Source: Phycisphaerae bacterium RAS2
GTDB taxonomy: Bacteria > Planctomycetota > Phycisphaerae > UBA1845 > UTPLA1
Assembly: GCA_007753915.1 (NCBI GenBank)
Contig: CP036352.1
Span: forward strand, 3,969,306 to 4,033,305
Length of the DNA: 64,000 nucleotides
Reading direction: 5' to 3'
The stretch's first letter is position 1. The number at the start of each line of letters is the position of its first letter. The position numbers were made by a program, and so were the translations under genes. The notes beneath the pieces were generated by a model. The model saw nothing but the letters and a program-made list of their open reading frames with translations. It searched no databases and was not told where the DNA came from. This document shows positions 54,542-63,409 of the stretch, in pieces.

Positions 54542-55336
54542 ATGCCTGATTCGCTACTCTTTTTTCAGCCGCAGTATGCCGCATCCCTCTCCGCGCTCGG
54601 CCTGAACAGGCTCGATGATTTTCTCGCCTCGCATGCCGGCCGGCTGGTCAGCGCGCACGGGTTGACGCAAGCGCGGCGCATCGAATTCTCGCACGGCGGG
54701 GACCTGCTTGCGGGCTACCTGAAGACATACGACTACACGCGTCGGCCGCTGCGGCATCGGTTCATTCGCGACAAGGCGCGGCGCGAGGCGGAGAACTTCG
54801 CCGTACTTCGCCATCGCTGCGGCCTTTCCGTCCCGACGGTTGTCTGCATCGGCGCGCGGCGGCGGCTGGGCGCGCTGGTGCAGAGTTTCATTTTGACGCT
54901 GGAGCTTTCGGCATCGCGCCCGCTCGCTGAAGCGTGGGACCAGTCGCCGTCTGATCAGGCCGAATTGCTTGCACGATCACCCTGCTTCGTCGCGCGGATG
55001 CATGCCGCCGGGTTTGTTCACATCGATCTGCGCTGGCGCAACATCCTGGTACGGCGCGAAGCAGATCGTCCGCTCGAATTCGTGCCGATTGACTGCGTGC
55101 GCGGCGGTATGCGACCTTGGCGAACGGCTGCCGAGCAGGGGCGGCTGCGCGACTTGTCGAGCCTGTACAAGGACGCCGCGCGGCGCCTCACGCGCTCACA
55201 ACAGTTGCGATGGTATCGCGCCTACACGGCCGCGCTGGAGGGCGCGGCGGCCATGCCACGCGTCAGCGGCTTGCGTCGGCAAGCAATTCGTGTCATTCTG
55301 CGCGATCGCGATTCCAAGGATGGATCGCCCGCATGA
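54542..55336 (+). CDS. LPS kinase family protein (WaaP/InaA/Kdo-kinase-like)
   Basis: A 264-residue protein-kinase-like fold from the ATG at 54542. The N-lobe has RRIEFSHGGDLLAGYLKTYD, and a basic stretch RRPLRHRFIRDKARREAENF near residues 60-85. The catalytic loop is VHIDLRWRNILV (H160, D162, N167), followed by PIDCVRGG as the metal-binding Asp. Such kinases phosphorylate heptose or Kdo in the LPS core on the cytoplasmic face. It overlaps the next gene by 4 bp (ATGA), a two-domain relative. Confidence 0.85.
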   Translation: MPDSLLFFQPQYAASLSALGLNRLDDFLASHAGRLVSAHGLTQARRIEFSHGGDLLAGYLKTYDYTRRPLRHRFIRDKARREAENFAVLRHRCGLSVPTVVCIGARRRLGALVQSFILTLELSASRPLAEAWDQSPSDQAELLARSPCFVARMHAAGFVHIDLRWRNILVRREADRPLEFVPIDCVRGGMRPWRTAAEQGRLRDLSSLYKDAARRLTRSQQLRWYRAYTAALEGAAAMPRVSGLRRQAIRVILRDRDSKDGSPA

Positions 55337-57174
55337 GCATTCACTTCGAAATTGAGCCTGCCTATGTTGAACCGCTGCGCACCGCGGGGCTTGACTCGTT
55401 CGAGGCCCTGATGGCGGCGCGCGGCGGCGACGCGACCAGCGCCCACGCCGAGCGGGAGACGGTCCCGCTCGACGTTCCGATGGGCGGCGCAACGCAGCGC
55501 TGTTTTCTCAAGCGCGTGTTTCGCGTGCCGTTCAAGCATGTCCTCATGCCCCTGCTGCGCGGACGGCGCGCGCGGTCGCAACCGCTCCACGAATGGAACA
55601 TGCTCAGAGCGCTGCGCGAGGAAGGAATCGGCGCGATGCAGCGCATCGCCGTCGGCGAACAATGCAGCGCCGGGCGCCCGATTGCTGCGCTGCTGCTCGT
55701 CGCGGCGGTGCCGCCGGAAAAGACCTTCGACGAGTGGATGGAACGGGGGGATCCGGACACCGGCTCGCTCTCGGCACGTCACCGCGCTCGCCTGCTCGGC
55801 GCCGTCGGCGCGCTTCTGGGGCGACTGGCGCTGGGCGGATTCACGTGGCCCGATTGCCAGGCGAAGCACGTTTTCGTGTCGCGCGGGCCGAAGGCGCACG
55901 ACTGGCCGATCTGGTTGATCGACGTGGAGCGAATGGAGCGCGATGAGGGCCGCGGGCGATCCGTCGAGCGTCTCATGAAGAATGCGTGGTACCACGTCAC
56001 CCGCCTGCGCCGATCATGCCCGATGGCGAGGTTCACGTGGCGCGAGTACTTGCACGTCGCAGCGGGCTTTCGGCGCGTGCAGCGGGTTCATGGCGGTTGG
56101 CCTCGCGGCTGCGAGCGCGTGATGTTCAAAACCGGCCCGGACCGCTCGAAGTCCGCGCGCCCCCTGACTGATGCATTTGTATCAATGGAATTGCGCCCCG
56201 CCGTGCCGAACGATCAGCGTTCTCCAAACGGCGTTCGAAACGTCGGCGGATACAAGATGCTCGCCGAATACGCGGAGTTGTTCCGTTCGAACCAGCTCGA
56301 TTCGTTCGACCGCCTCTTCAACCTCGCGTCGGACACCGATCTTCACAAACCGGGGCTGGCCGCGCACCGCAGCCGAGGCCGATTCACGCTGATCGACCCC
56401 GACGGCCGGGAGCACACGTTCTACCTGAAGCGCTACCTTCATCCTCCGACAGCCGATCAGCTCCGCCGCATCTTCAGCGGCTCGCCGGTGGAGAGCATGG
56501 CCGCGCGCGAGTACCGCTGCATCAAGCGGTTGAACCAGATCGGCATTTCCACCCTGCAATGCGTCGCCGTCGGGCAACGCATGGTCGGGCTTACCGAACG
56601 ACAGAGTTTCCTGGTGACCGCCGCGTTGAATGACATGTCGCTGGAGCGATTCGCGGCGGACATCGTGCGCGGTCACACGCCGCCGCCGTCGCCCGGCCTG
56701 CGCCGGCAGATCATTCGCCAGCTCGCCCTGGTGGCGCGCACCCTTCACGCCGCGCGGTACTTTCATCGTGACCTGTATCTGTCCCATGTCTTTCTGCATC
56801 GCAATGCCGACGGCTCGGTCGCCCTGCGATTGATCGACCTCGCGCGCATGCTGGTCAAGCCGCGGCAGACGCTTCGCTGGAAGATCAAGGACCTCGCCGC
56901 GCTGGACTACAGCGCGCCTCGCCCGCTGGTCACGCGGTCGGACCGGCTTCGATTTCTTCTTGGCTACTTCAATCCATTGCGCGACCCGTGTTACCTTTCA
57001 GGCGCGGGCATCGACCGCGCAGGTGGGAACCGCGCCGTGCGTCGAGGTCGCACCGCCGGCGACCGCGCGGCCGAGAAACTGGCCCTGCGTTACCATATCC
57101 CCCTTGTCGCTGCGCGCGTCCGGAAGATGGCCGAACACGACGCTCGCCGCCGTGAATCGGGTGCCACGGCTTAA
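55333..57174 (+). CDS. tandem fusion of two LPS kinase-like domains
   Basis: A 613-residue protein from the ATG at 55333; the frame back to 55117 is overlap. Domain one (about 1-265): GATQRCFLKRVFRVPFKH, then WPDCQAKHVFV with D174, and WLIDVERM; the usual His before the loop Asp is Pro. Domain two (about 295-560): FTLIDPDGREHTFYLKRY, FHRDLYLSHVFL (H478, D480) and LIDLARM, complete as in WaaP/RfaP. The tail is basic. Domain two looks active; domain one keeps the Asp but has an altered loop. It is coupled to the single-domain kinase upstream. Confidence 0.85.
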   Translation: MSIHFEIEPAYVEPLRTAGLDSFEALMAARGGDATSAHAERETVPLDVPMGGATQRCFLKRVFRVPFKHVLMPLLRGRRARSQPLHEWNMLRALREEGIGAMQRIAVGEQCSAGRPIAALLLVAAVPPEKTFDEWMERGDPDTGSLSARHRARLLGAVGALLGRLALGGFTWPDCQAKHVFVSRGPKAHDWPIWLIDVERMERDEGRGRSVERLMKNAWYHVTRLRRSCPMARFTWREYLHVAAGFRRVQRVHGGWPRGCERVMFKTGPDRSKSARPLTDAFVSMELRPAVPNDQRSPNGVRNVGGYKMLAEYAELFRSNQLDSFDRLFNLASDTDLHKPGLAAHRSRGRFTLIDPDGREHTFYLKRYLHPPTADQLRRIFSGSPVESMAAREYRCIKRLNQIGISTLQCVAVGQRMVGLTERQSFLVTAALNDMSLERFAADIVRGHTPPPSPGLRRQIIRQLALVARTLHAARYFHRDLYLSHVFLHRNADGSVALRLIDLARMLVKPRQTLRWKIKDLAALDYSAPRPLVTRSDRLRFLLGYFNPLRDPCYLSGAGIDRAGGNRAVRRGRTAGDRAAEKLALRYHIPLVAARVRKMAEHDARRRESGATA

Positions 57175-57242
57175 AGCAGTGCCGCACCCAGGGGTCGTGC
57201 ACAACCGGATCGCACGGCGAGAGGTCGGAGGCAGGGGCACGC

Positions 57243-58427
57243 GTGAAGCTCGGAATCATCATCGAACGGCTTGAAGCCTGGCGCGGCGGGGCGGAAACCT
57301 CCACGCTGGAGCTAGCGCGCCTGTTGCGCGAGAAGGGGCACGAGATCCACGTCGTCACGTCCACGATCAGTCAGTCAACGCCCGGCTTGACGATCCATCA
57401 GGTGCCGGCTCCGACGGTGTTCGGCCCGCTGCGCACCGCGACGTTCGTCCGACATGCAGCACGACAGGCGGAGCAGATCGGGTTCGACGCGGTGCTGGCC
57501 ATGTCGCCCTGTCCCGGCGCAGATGTGTATCAGCCGCGCGGTGGATTGGTGCGGGAGACGCTGGCGCGCAACATCGCCACGCGCAGCTCCGCCCCGCGTC
57601 GATTCGCCAAGCGCGCCATGCTCGCGCTGAACATCAAACAGCGCAGCCTGCTGGACCTCGAACGCAAGACCCTGCGCGAAGGCGGGCCGATCGTTGTCGC
57701 CGTTTCGAAATACGTCGCACGACAATGCGAAGAACTCTACGGCCTCGCGCCGCCGCGCATCCGCGTGGTCTTCAACGGCGTCACCATAGAGCGCCCGCCC
57801 GCGGCGCAATGGGCTGCCGACCGCGCCGCGATTCGTAAGCAGTATCACGTGCCGGACAGCGCGCAGCTGCTGCTCTTCGTCGCGCACAATTTCCGCCTGA
57901 AGGGGCTGGAGCCGTTGATCGAGACCGCCTCGCGCCTCGTCACCGGTGGCTTCACGGACTTTCGCGTGCTCGTCGTCGGGCGCGACAATCCAGTCCGATT
58001 TCAACGTCGAATTCACGCGCAGCACTTGGATCGCTTTGTGACTTTCACCGGGCCGACCCAGCGATCCACCGCGTTCTTCTGTGCGGCTGACGCGCTGGTG
58101 CACCCCACCTATTACGACCCGTGCAGCCGGGTCGTCCTGGAGGCCCTCGCGCTGGGCGTGCCGGTGCTGACGACGCGCTTCAATGGCGCGAGCGAGGTGA
58201 TGACCGACGGCGTGGAAGGGTTTGTCATCGCCACGCCGGATGAGGTCGGCCTGTGGGCGCGGCGGATCACGGAACTGGCCGACCCGGCGCTGCGTGAAAA
58301 GATGTCGGCGGCGGCGCTGCGGTTGCGCGATCACGTCAGCATGAAGCGGCACGTGGAGGAGTTGAACGCGATCCTGCTGGAGGCAGCCGACCGGCGGGGA
58401 TCGATGCGCCGAACCATCGATGCCTGA
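57243..58427 (+). CDS. GT4 glycosyltransferase, WaaG-like
   Basis: A 394-residue GT-B transferase with a GTG start and GGAGG-like upstream sequence. N-terminal domain: LGIIIERLEAWRGGAETSTLELARLL; C-terminal donor-binding domain with LLLFVAHNFRLKGLEPLIE, and the GT4 signature HPTYYDPCSRVVLEALALGVP followed by FNGASEV. These match WaaG, which adds the first glucose to the LPS inner core. It follows the two kinase genes by 68 bp, so the cluster looks like LPS core assembly and modification. Confidence 0.9.
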   Translation: MKLGIIIERLEAWRGGAETSTLELARLLREKGHEIHVVTSTISQSTPGLTIHQVPAPTVFGPLRTATFVRHAARQAEQIGFDAVLAMSPCPGADVYQPRGGLVRETLARNIATRSSAPRRFAKRAMLALNIKQRSLLDLERKTLREGGPIVVAVSKYVARQCEELYGLAPPRIRVVFNGVTIERPPAAQWAADRAAIRKQYHVPDSAQLLLFVAHNFRLKGLEPLIETASRLVTGGFTDFRVLVVGRDNPVRFQRRIHAQHLDRFVTFTGPTQRSTAFFCAADALVHPTYYDPCSRVVLEALALGVPVLTTRFNGASEVMTDGVEGFVIATPDEVGLWARRITELADPALREKMSAAALRLRDHVSMKRHVEELNAILLEAADRRGSMRRTIDA

Positions 58428-58522
58428 TACAAAGGGAACCCGGTGACGCTGGCTGGCGATGCCCACGTTACGGCACCCGACTCACGACTTGCGGATCACC
58501 GAAACGGATCGAGGAACAGGCC

Positions 58523-59335
58523 TTGTTGAAATGGCTCAAGCGATTGACGAGCGGCGGGGGCGATGCTCGCGGCGGCGCGGGCGACGCGCTGCCGGTCACG
58601 CGGACAACGGTCGGCCTGTGTTTCGACTATGCGCCGGGCTTCGGTTTTGAAAGCACGCGCGAGGCGGACATTGGTCTCGATCTCATCCTCGGCAAGTTGC
58701 GCGACATGAATTTGTCGGCCACGTTCTTCTGCCCCGCCAAACTCTGCGAATCCATGCCCGGGCGGCTGGAGCAGATCGCCTCGCGCGGCCACGAGCTGGG
58801 CTGCCTCGGATACGCCGACGAGGAGCCGCGCAAACTCACCGATGACGCCCTGGCGCAGATGATCATTGCTTGCCGCAGCGCGTTTGAGCGACGGGGCTGG
58901 AAGCCCATCGGGTATCGATTTCCACACTCCGATTGGGACGCACGGCTGAACGCCATTCTGCCGAGGCAGCAGTTCATTTACCACGCCCATCACGACCACG
59001 CGAAGCACCCAACTCGCATCTCGCAATCGCCCGACTTCTACCGAGTGCCTGTCTGCACCGACGACCGCGGCCTTCGTCATCGGCAGGAGACGGTGAACCT
59101 CACGCTATCGAAGCACTTGCGCTATCTGCGCAAGGCGATCGCGCGCGGGACTTATGTCGCGATCGCGTTTCATCCGGCGATTCTCGCGGAAGACCCCGAG
59201 CACATGAGCCACTGGGAGGAATGGGTCCGGGCTGCTGTGCGCAGCGGGGCGGCGGTCGGCCCGCTGATGGGCGCCCTGCCGGAGGCCCTTCGCCCGGTAT
59301 CAAGCGAACCCCCGTCCAAGAGGATCAAGACCTGA
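58523..59335 (+). CDS. polysaccharide deacetylase (NodB-like) family protein
   Basis: A 270-residue protein with a TTG start at 58523 (58526 is also TTG). The NodB motifs are recognisable but changed: TVGLCFDYAPGF where TFDDGP usually sits, SATFFCPAKLCE, GHELGCLGYADEE for the HxxxH region, YRFPHSDWD and AFHPAIL. The first Asp pair is reduced to Asp-Tyr. Homologs remove N-acetyl groups or belong to lipid-linked ArnD-like deformylases. It could modify a lipid-linked or core sugar. It overlaps plsY by 1 bp (TGATG). Confidence 0.82.
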   Translation: MLKWLKRLTSGGGDARGGAGDALPVTRTTVGLCFDYAPGFGFESTREADIGLDLILGKLRDMNLSATFFCPAKLCESMPGRLEQIASRGHELGCLGYADEEPRKLTDDALAQMIIACRSAFERRGWKPIGYRFPHSDWDARLNAILPRQQFIYHAHHDHAKHPTRISQSPDFYRVPVCTDDRGLRHRQETVNLTLSKHLRYLRKAIARGTYVAIAFHPAILAEDPEHMSHWEEWVRAAVRSGAAVGPLMGALPEALRPVSSEPPSKRIKT

Positions 59336-60000
59336 TGTCGAACGCCACAATCCTGGCACTACTCTTCTTCGGCGCGCATCTGGCCGGCACGATTCCGTTC
59401 GGGCTTGTCGTCGCGCGGCTCAAGGGGGTGGACATTCGCTCGGTCGGCAGCGGGAACGTCGGCGCGACAAACGTCGGTCGCGTGCTGGGCCGCAAATGGG
59501 GCCTGCTGGTCCTTATGCTCGACGCCGGCAAAGGCGCGGCCGCCACGATCGCGGCGCGCTTCGTGATGGATCGCACGGGAATCGAGGGGACAACGCAACG
59601 CGACCTGGTCTGGCTCGGTGCGGGCTTCGCCTGCGTGCTGGGCAACATCGCTCCGTTTTATCTGGGCTTTCGCGGTGGCAAGGGCGTGGCCGCATCGCTG
59701 GGCGCGATCATGGGAATCTACCCATACATGACCCTGCCCGGCCTCGCCGTGCTGGTGGTGTTTGCGTTGACCGCGCGAATCAGCCGGTATGTTTCGCTCG
59801 CCTCGGTGGCCGCGGCCTGTTCGCTCCCCGTGATATTCGCCGCCGCATGCCTCATGGCGGGATGGCCCCTGGTTGAGCATTGGCCGCTCCTGTCGCTCGG
59901 CGTGTTGCTGGCCGCCTTCATCATCATTCGCCATCGAGGAAATCTCGCACGAATCCGCGCCGGGACCGAGAACCGCATCGGCTCCCGCACGGACCGATAA
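59335..60000 (+). CDS. plsY: glycerol-3-phosphate acyltransferase PlsY
   Basis: A 221-residue inner membrane acyltransferase using acyl-phosphate to make lysophosphatidic acid. The start is the ATG at 59335; the open frame upstream belongs to another gene's antiphase. About five to six helices are seen with the three PlsY motifs: SGNVGATNVGRVLG, LDAGKGA, and FRGGKGVAASLG; FGLVVARLKGVDIRS precedes. plsX is not adjacent. It is the last gene of the plus-strand cluster. Confidence 0.95.
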   Translation: MSNATILALLFFGAHLAGTIPFGLVVARLKGVDIRSVGSGNVGATNVGRVLGRKWGLLVLMLDAGKGAAATIAARFVMDRTGIEGTTQRDLVWLGAGFACVLGNIAPFYLGFRGGKGVAASLGAIMGIYPYMTLPGLAVLVVFALTARISRYVSLASVAAACSLPVIFAAACLMAGWPLVEHWPLLSLGVLLAAFIIIRHRGNLARIRAGTENRIGSRTDR

Positions 60001-60420
60001 GAATCGGACATGCAGCGCCTGTTTGGCCGGCCGGAACCGAACCCCCGAGAAGCGCCCGCTCGGCCGATTCCTTGCAGCACCGCTTGATCGACGCATGGGA
60101 GCTTCGTAGACTCAAATGCCTGCGGTGTTGCATAACCCTCCTCGCCCCGAAGCGGTCCGCGCGGCAATTATTGCCCGCCCAAAAGGCCCGCATCGGCTGG
60201 GTGATTCTCGCCGGCGGGGGGGTCAAGTCCGGATTCTCGCAGTCCGATCAGACCAACCAAACCTGGTAGGTGATGTTTGAACGTTATCAGGCGTTGCCCG
60301 GCAGACTTTTCCTCGGGTCCGGCGCGCTTGTAAATAATCACCCGCGTATCAATCCACGATACGTGAATAGGGGACTCGGCTTCCTCGCCGGCCGCCGACC
60401 CGCCTGACGGAGAGAAGTCC
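60001..60420. other. 420-bp spacer, no supported gene
   Basis: GC-rich spacer between plsY and the Fn3-type lipoprotein gene. Only short frames with no family resemblance are present. The ribosome site GGAGAG lies 8-13 nt before the next ATG at 60421. A TTGTAA at 60329 has no convincing -10 partner. Confidence 0.5.
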
Positions 60421-63252
60421 ATGCTGCGCTCGTCACGATCATTCCGTTTCTGCGTCGCGTTTCTGTTCCTTGCGGCCGCCGGACTGGGCGGCTGCGCGAC
60501 TCTCGGCGGCATCCTGCCGTTCGGAGTCATTACCGCGGTGCAGATCTTCGACGACCCCAACTACACCATGGCATTGAGCGTCGACTCGGCCGTCTCGAAT
60601 CCGGCGGCTGTGTCGAAGGTGAACTGGGTCTTCGGCGATGGTGGAGGGTTTGTGGCCGGCGCGCCGGGCCGTACGACGATTACCTATCGGTATGCCGCGC
60701 CGGGGACGTACAACGTCACGGCATACATCTTCGGCACTGACGGCAACATCGCGACGACGCTCAACAACGACATCACCGTCCTACCGGGCGACGGCGTCAA
60801 TCCGCCGACCGGCGACCTGCCGGGCTTGATCTCGGCGGCCAACCCCGTCGACGGCGCGGAGAATGTCAACGTGCGCGTGATCCTGACGTGGACCGGCGGC
60901 GCGAATGCTGACAGCAACGACATTTATCTTGGTACAGACGAAGACGCGGTCGACGCCGCCAACGACGGCACGGCCGGCATCTTCCAGGACAACCAGGAGA
61001 CAAACTCCTTCGACCCCGAGGGCGAAGACGGCCATCTGCTGCCGGACACGGAGTATTTCTGGCGCATCGACACGGTCAACGCCGTGGGCATCACCAAGGG
61101 CGTCGTACGCAGCTTCCGCACAGCCAAGGCTCCCGAAAAGGCCAAGACCCCGACCCCGGCCAACAGCTCGGTTTCGGCGCGGGCCGACCAGGTGCTCTCG
61201 TGGGTCGCCGGGCTTCGTGCATCCAGCCATGACGTCTATTTTGGAAAGAACCTGATGGACGTCACGGACGCCACCCCCGAGACGGAGGACATCTTCATCG
61301 GGAATCAGGGCAACACGACCTTCGACCCATCCGACGAGGACGCCGACATCGAAGGCGAACTGCTCCCGGCCACAACCTACTTCTGGCGCGTGGACGAAAT
61401 CGGCATCGGCGGCATCACCAAGGGCGACGTCTGGTCGTTCACGACGCGACCGGCCCCGCCTCCAATCACCAGCCCGAATCCAGTTGACATGGCGATCGAT
61501 GTCAGTGTCCAGCACGTTTTGAGCTGGAACGCACCGGGCAGCGTTGAGAACTATGACGTCTACTTCGGGTTCGATGCGGCAGACGTCGCCGACGCGACGC
61601 GCGACAGCCCCGAGTTCATGGGCAATCAGACGAACAAGCTTTTCAGCCCCGGCACGCTGATCTCGAGCTTCACTTACTTCTGGCGTGTCGACACACGCGG
61701 CCCCGGCGGAACGAGTCAGGGGACCGTGCTCACGTTCACAACCGCCGACGCACCGGCCCAGGTCGTCGCGCCGTTCACGCCTGCCAACAACGCGCTGAAC
61801 CAGAGCATCGATCAGATTCTGGCATGGACTGCGGGAGTCGGCGGCGACGTCGATGAGTTCCAAGTTTACTTCAGCGACATCGAGTCGCAGGTCGTCAACG
61901 CCATCACCTCGGCGCGCATCGCCGTGCTCGACGTGGCCCAGACCATGTTCGACCTGCCGACCAACCTGATGCCCGCCAAGACCTATTACTGGCGCGTGGA
62001 CACTGTCGGACCCGGCGGTCGAACCGTCGGACCGCTGCTGCGGTTCACCACGGGCGCGCTGGCCGGCCTGGCCACGAACCCGTCGCCGCTCAATAACGCG
62101 ATTGAAGTGGCGCCCGACGCTGTCCTCACGTGGACAGCCGGCGTGGGGTCCTCATCGAGCGACATCTACTTCGGGACGAGCCAGTCGGCTGTGAACGCCG
62201 CCACGAACTCCGACGCCGAGTTCCGCGGCAACACCGCCGGCACGAACTTCGATCCGTTCGGCGCTTCGCCGATGGCGGCCAACACGACCTACTTCTGGCG
62301 CATCGACTCGCGCAGCACCGGCGGGCCGAACAAGGGCACGATCTGGCAGTTTAAGACCGGGCCGGGTCGCGCCACCAATCCCTCACCGGCCAACCTGGCC
62401 GCCGGCATCAACAACAGCCCGACGTTGTCGTGGACGGCCGGAATCGGAACAGACAGTCACAACGTGTACTTTGGCGACGACCTTACTGCCGTGACGGACG
62501 CCAACACGCTTAGTCCCGAGTTCCGCGGTAACCAGTCGGATACGAACTTCAGCCCCGGTCTGCTCGATGCCGTGACAACGTACTTCTGGCGTATCGATGA
62601 AGTTGCCGCCAATGGCGACACGACGAAGGGCATCGTCTGGCAGTTCACGACTGAACTGCCGAAGGCGATCAACCCTGACCCGTCGAACCTCGCCACCGGC
62701 GTATTACTCGACGCGATCCTGTCGTGGACCGCGGCCGCGGGCGCTACCTCGTACGATGTCTATTTCGGCACGAGCCTGTCGGCCGTGTCGAACGCGACCA
62801 CGGCAGACCCCGAGTTCCAGGGCAATCAGTCAGGCACGCTGTTTGACCCGCCGGGCATGATGACGGCCAACACGCAGTTCTTCTGGCGCGTGGACTCGCT
62901 CGGCGGCATGACGTCGACCAAGGGCGATGTCTGGCGCTTTACGACGTTGGCACCGCCGGCACAGGTCAGCGGCCCCACGCCGTTGAACGGTGCGACAAAC
63001 GTCGCCATAACCGTGACCCTTATGTGGGCTGCGGCCGGCAGTGCGACCAGCTACGACGTGTACTTCGGGACGAGCCAGATGGCCGTGCAGAACGCCACGA
63101 CGGCCGATCCCGAGTTCCAGGGGAACCAGCCCGGCATCAACTTCACGCCGGCGGGCCTCGTGAACAACACGCAGTACTTCTGGCGAATTGATTCGAAGAA
63201 CACGGCCGGAACAACCACCGGCAGCGTCTTCGGTTTCACGACGGTACCGTAG
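60421..63252 (+). CDS. lipoprotein with a PKD-like module and eight Fn3-like repeats
   Basis: A 943-residue surface protein. The leader ends in LGGC, a standard lipobox (AAAGLGGC). A PKD-like module follows (VNWVFGDGGGF, YAAPGTYNVTAYIF), then eight repeats of about 95-100 residues, each containing a version of DVYFGtsxxAV and YFWRVD near its end. The last two repeats share a nearly identical stretch (NATTADPEFQGNQ), pointing to recent duplication. No enzyme domain seen; probably an adhesive or structural surface protein. Repeats in this region could be prone to recombination. Confidence 0.88.
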   Translation: MLRSSRSFRFCVAFLFLAAAGLGGCATLGGILPFGVITAVQIFDDPNYTMALSVDSAVSNPAAVSKVNWVFGDGGGFVAGAPGRTTITYRYAAPGTYNVTAYIFGTDGNIATTLNNDITVLPGDGVNPPTGDLPGLISAANPVDGAENVNVRVILTWTGGANADSNDIYLGTDEDAVDAANDGTAGIFQDNQETNSFDPEGEDGHLLPDTEYFWRIDTVNAVGITKGVVRSFRTAKAPEKAKTPTPANSSVSARADQVLSWVAGLRASSHDVYFGKNLMDVTDATPETEDIFIGNQGNTTFDPSDEDADIEGELLPATTYFWRVDEIGIGGITKGDVWSFTTRPAPPPITSPNPVDMAIDVSVQHVLSWNAPGSVENYDVYFGFDAADVADATRDSPEFMGNQTNKLFSPGTLISSFTYFWRVDTRGPGGTSQGTVLTFTTADAPAQVVAPFTPANNALNQSIDQILAWTAGVGGDVDEFQVYFSDIESQVVNAITSARIAVLDVAQTMFDLPTNLMPAKTYYWRVDTVGPGGRTVGPLLRFTTGALAGLATNPSPLNNAIEVAPDAVLTWTAGVGSSSSDIYFGTSQSAVNAATNSDAEFRGNTAGTNFDPFGASPMAANTTYFWRIDSRSTGGPNKGTIWQFKTGPGRATNPSPANLAAGINNSPTLSWTAGIGTDSHNVYFGDDLTAVTDANTLSPEFRGNQSDTNFSPGLLDAVTTYFWRIDEVAANGDTTKGIVWQFTTELPKAINPDPSNLATGVLLDAILSWTAAAGATSYDVYFGTSLSAVSNATTADPEFQGNQSGTLFDPPGMMTANTQFFWRVDSLGGMTSTKGDVWRFTTLAPPAQVSGPTPLNGATNVAITVTLMWAAAGSATSYDVYFGTSQMAVQNATTADPEFQGNQPGINFTPAGLVNNTQYFWRIDSKNTAGTTTGSVFGFTTVP

Positions 63253-63273
63253 CGGGATGCCGCGACGCAGCTT

Positions 63274-63294
63274 GGTGGGCGGTGCCCACCCTAC
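63274..63294. repeat. palindrome GGTGGGCGGTGCCCACC plus CTAC
   Basis: Arms GGTGGGC and GCCCACC with a short centre, followed by CTAC, 21 bp after the Fn3 gene stop. Same family as 20014. Confidence 0.7.
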
Positions 63295-63318
63295 GCCGGC
63301 AAGCAAGGACGTGTACAC

Positions 63319-63351
63319 AAAAAAGCCCCAGGCATCTTGCCTGGGGCTTTT
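63319..63351. terminator. bidirectional intrinsic terminator
   Basis: A-run 63319-63324, stem GCCCCAGGCA/TGCCTGGGGC (63325-63334 and 63338-63347), loop TCT, then TTTT. It lies between convergent genes. The stem is identical to the one at 31249. Confidence 0.85.
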
Positions 63352-63409
63352 CGCTTTCGTACCACGACAATTTGCACCGCGCTGTCGCGCTGATCGGCTC
63401 GACACAAAC

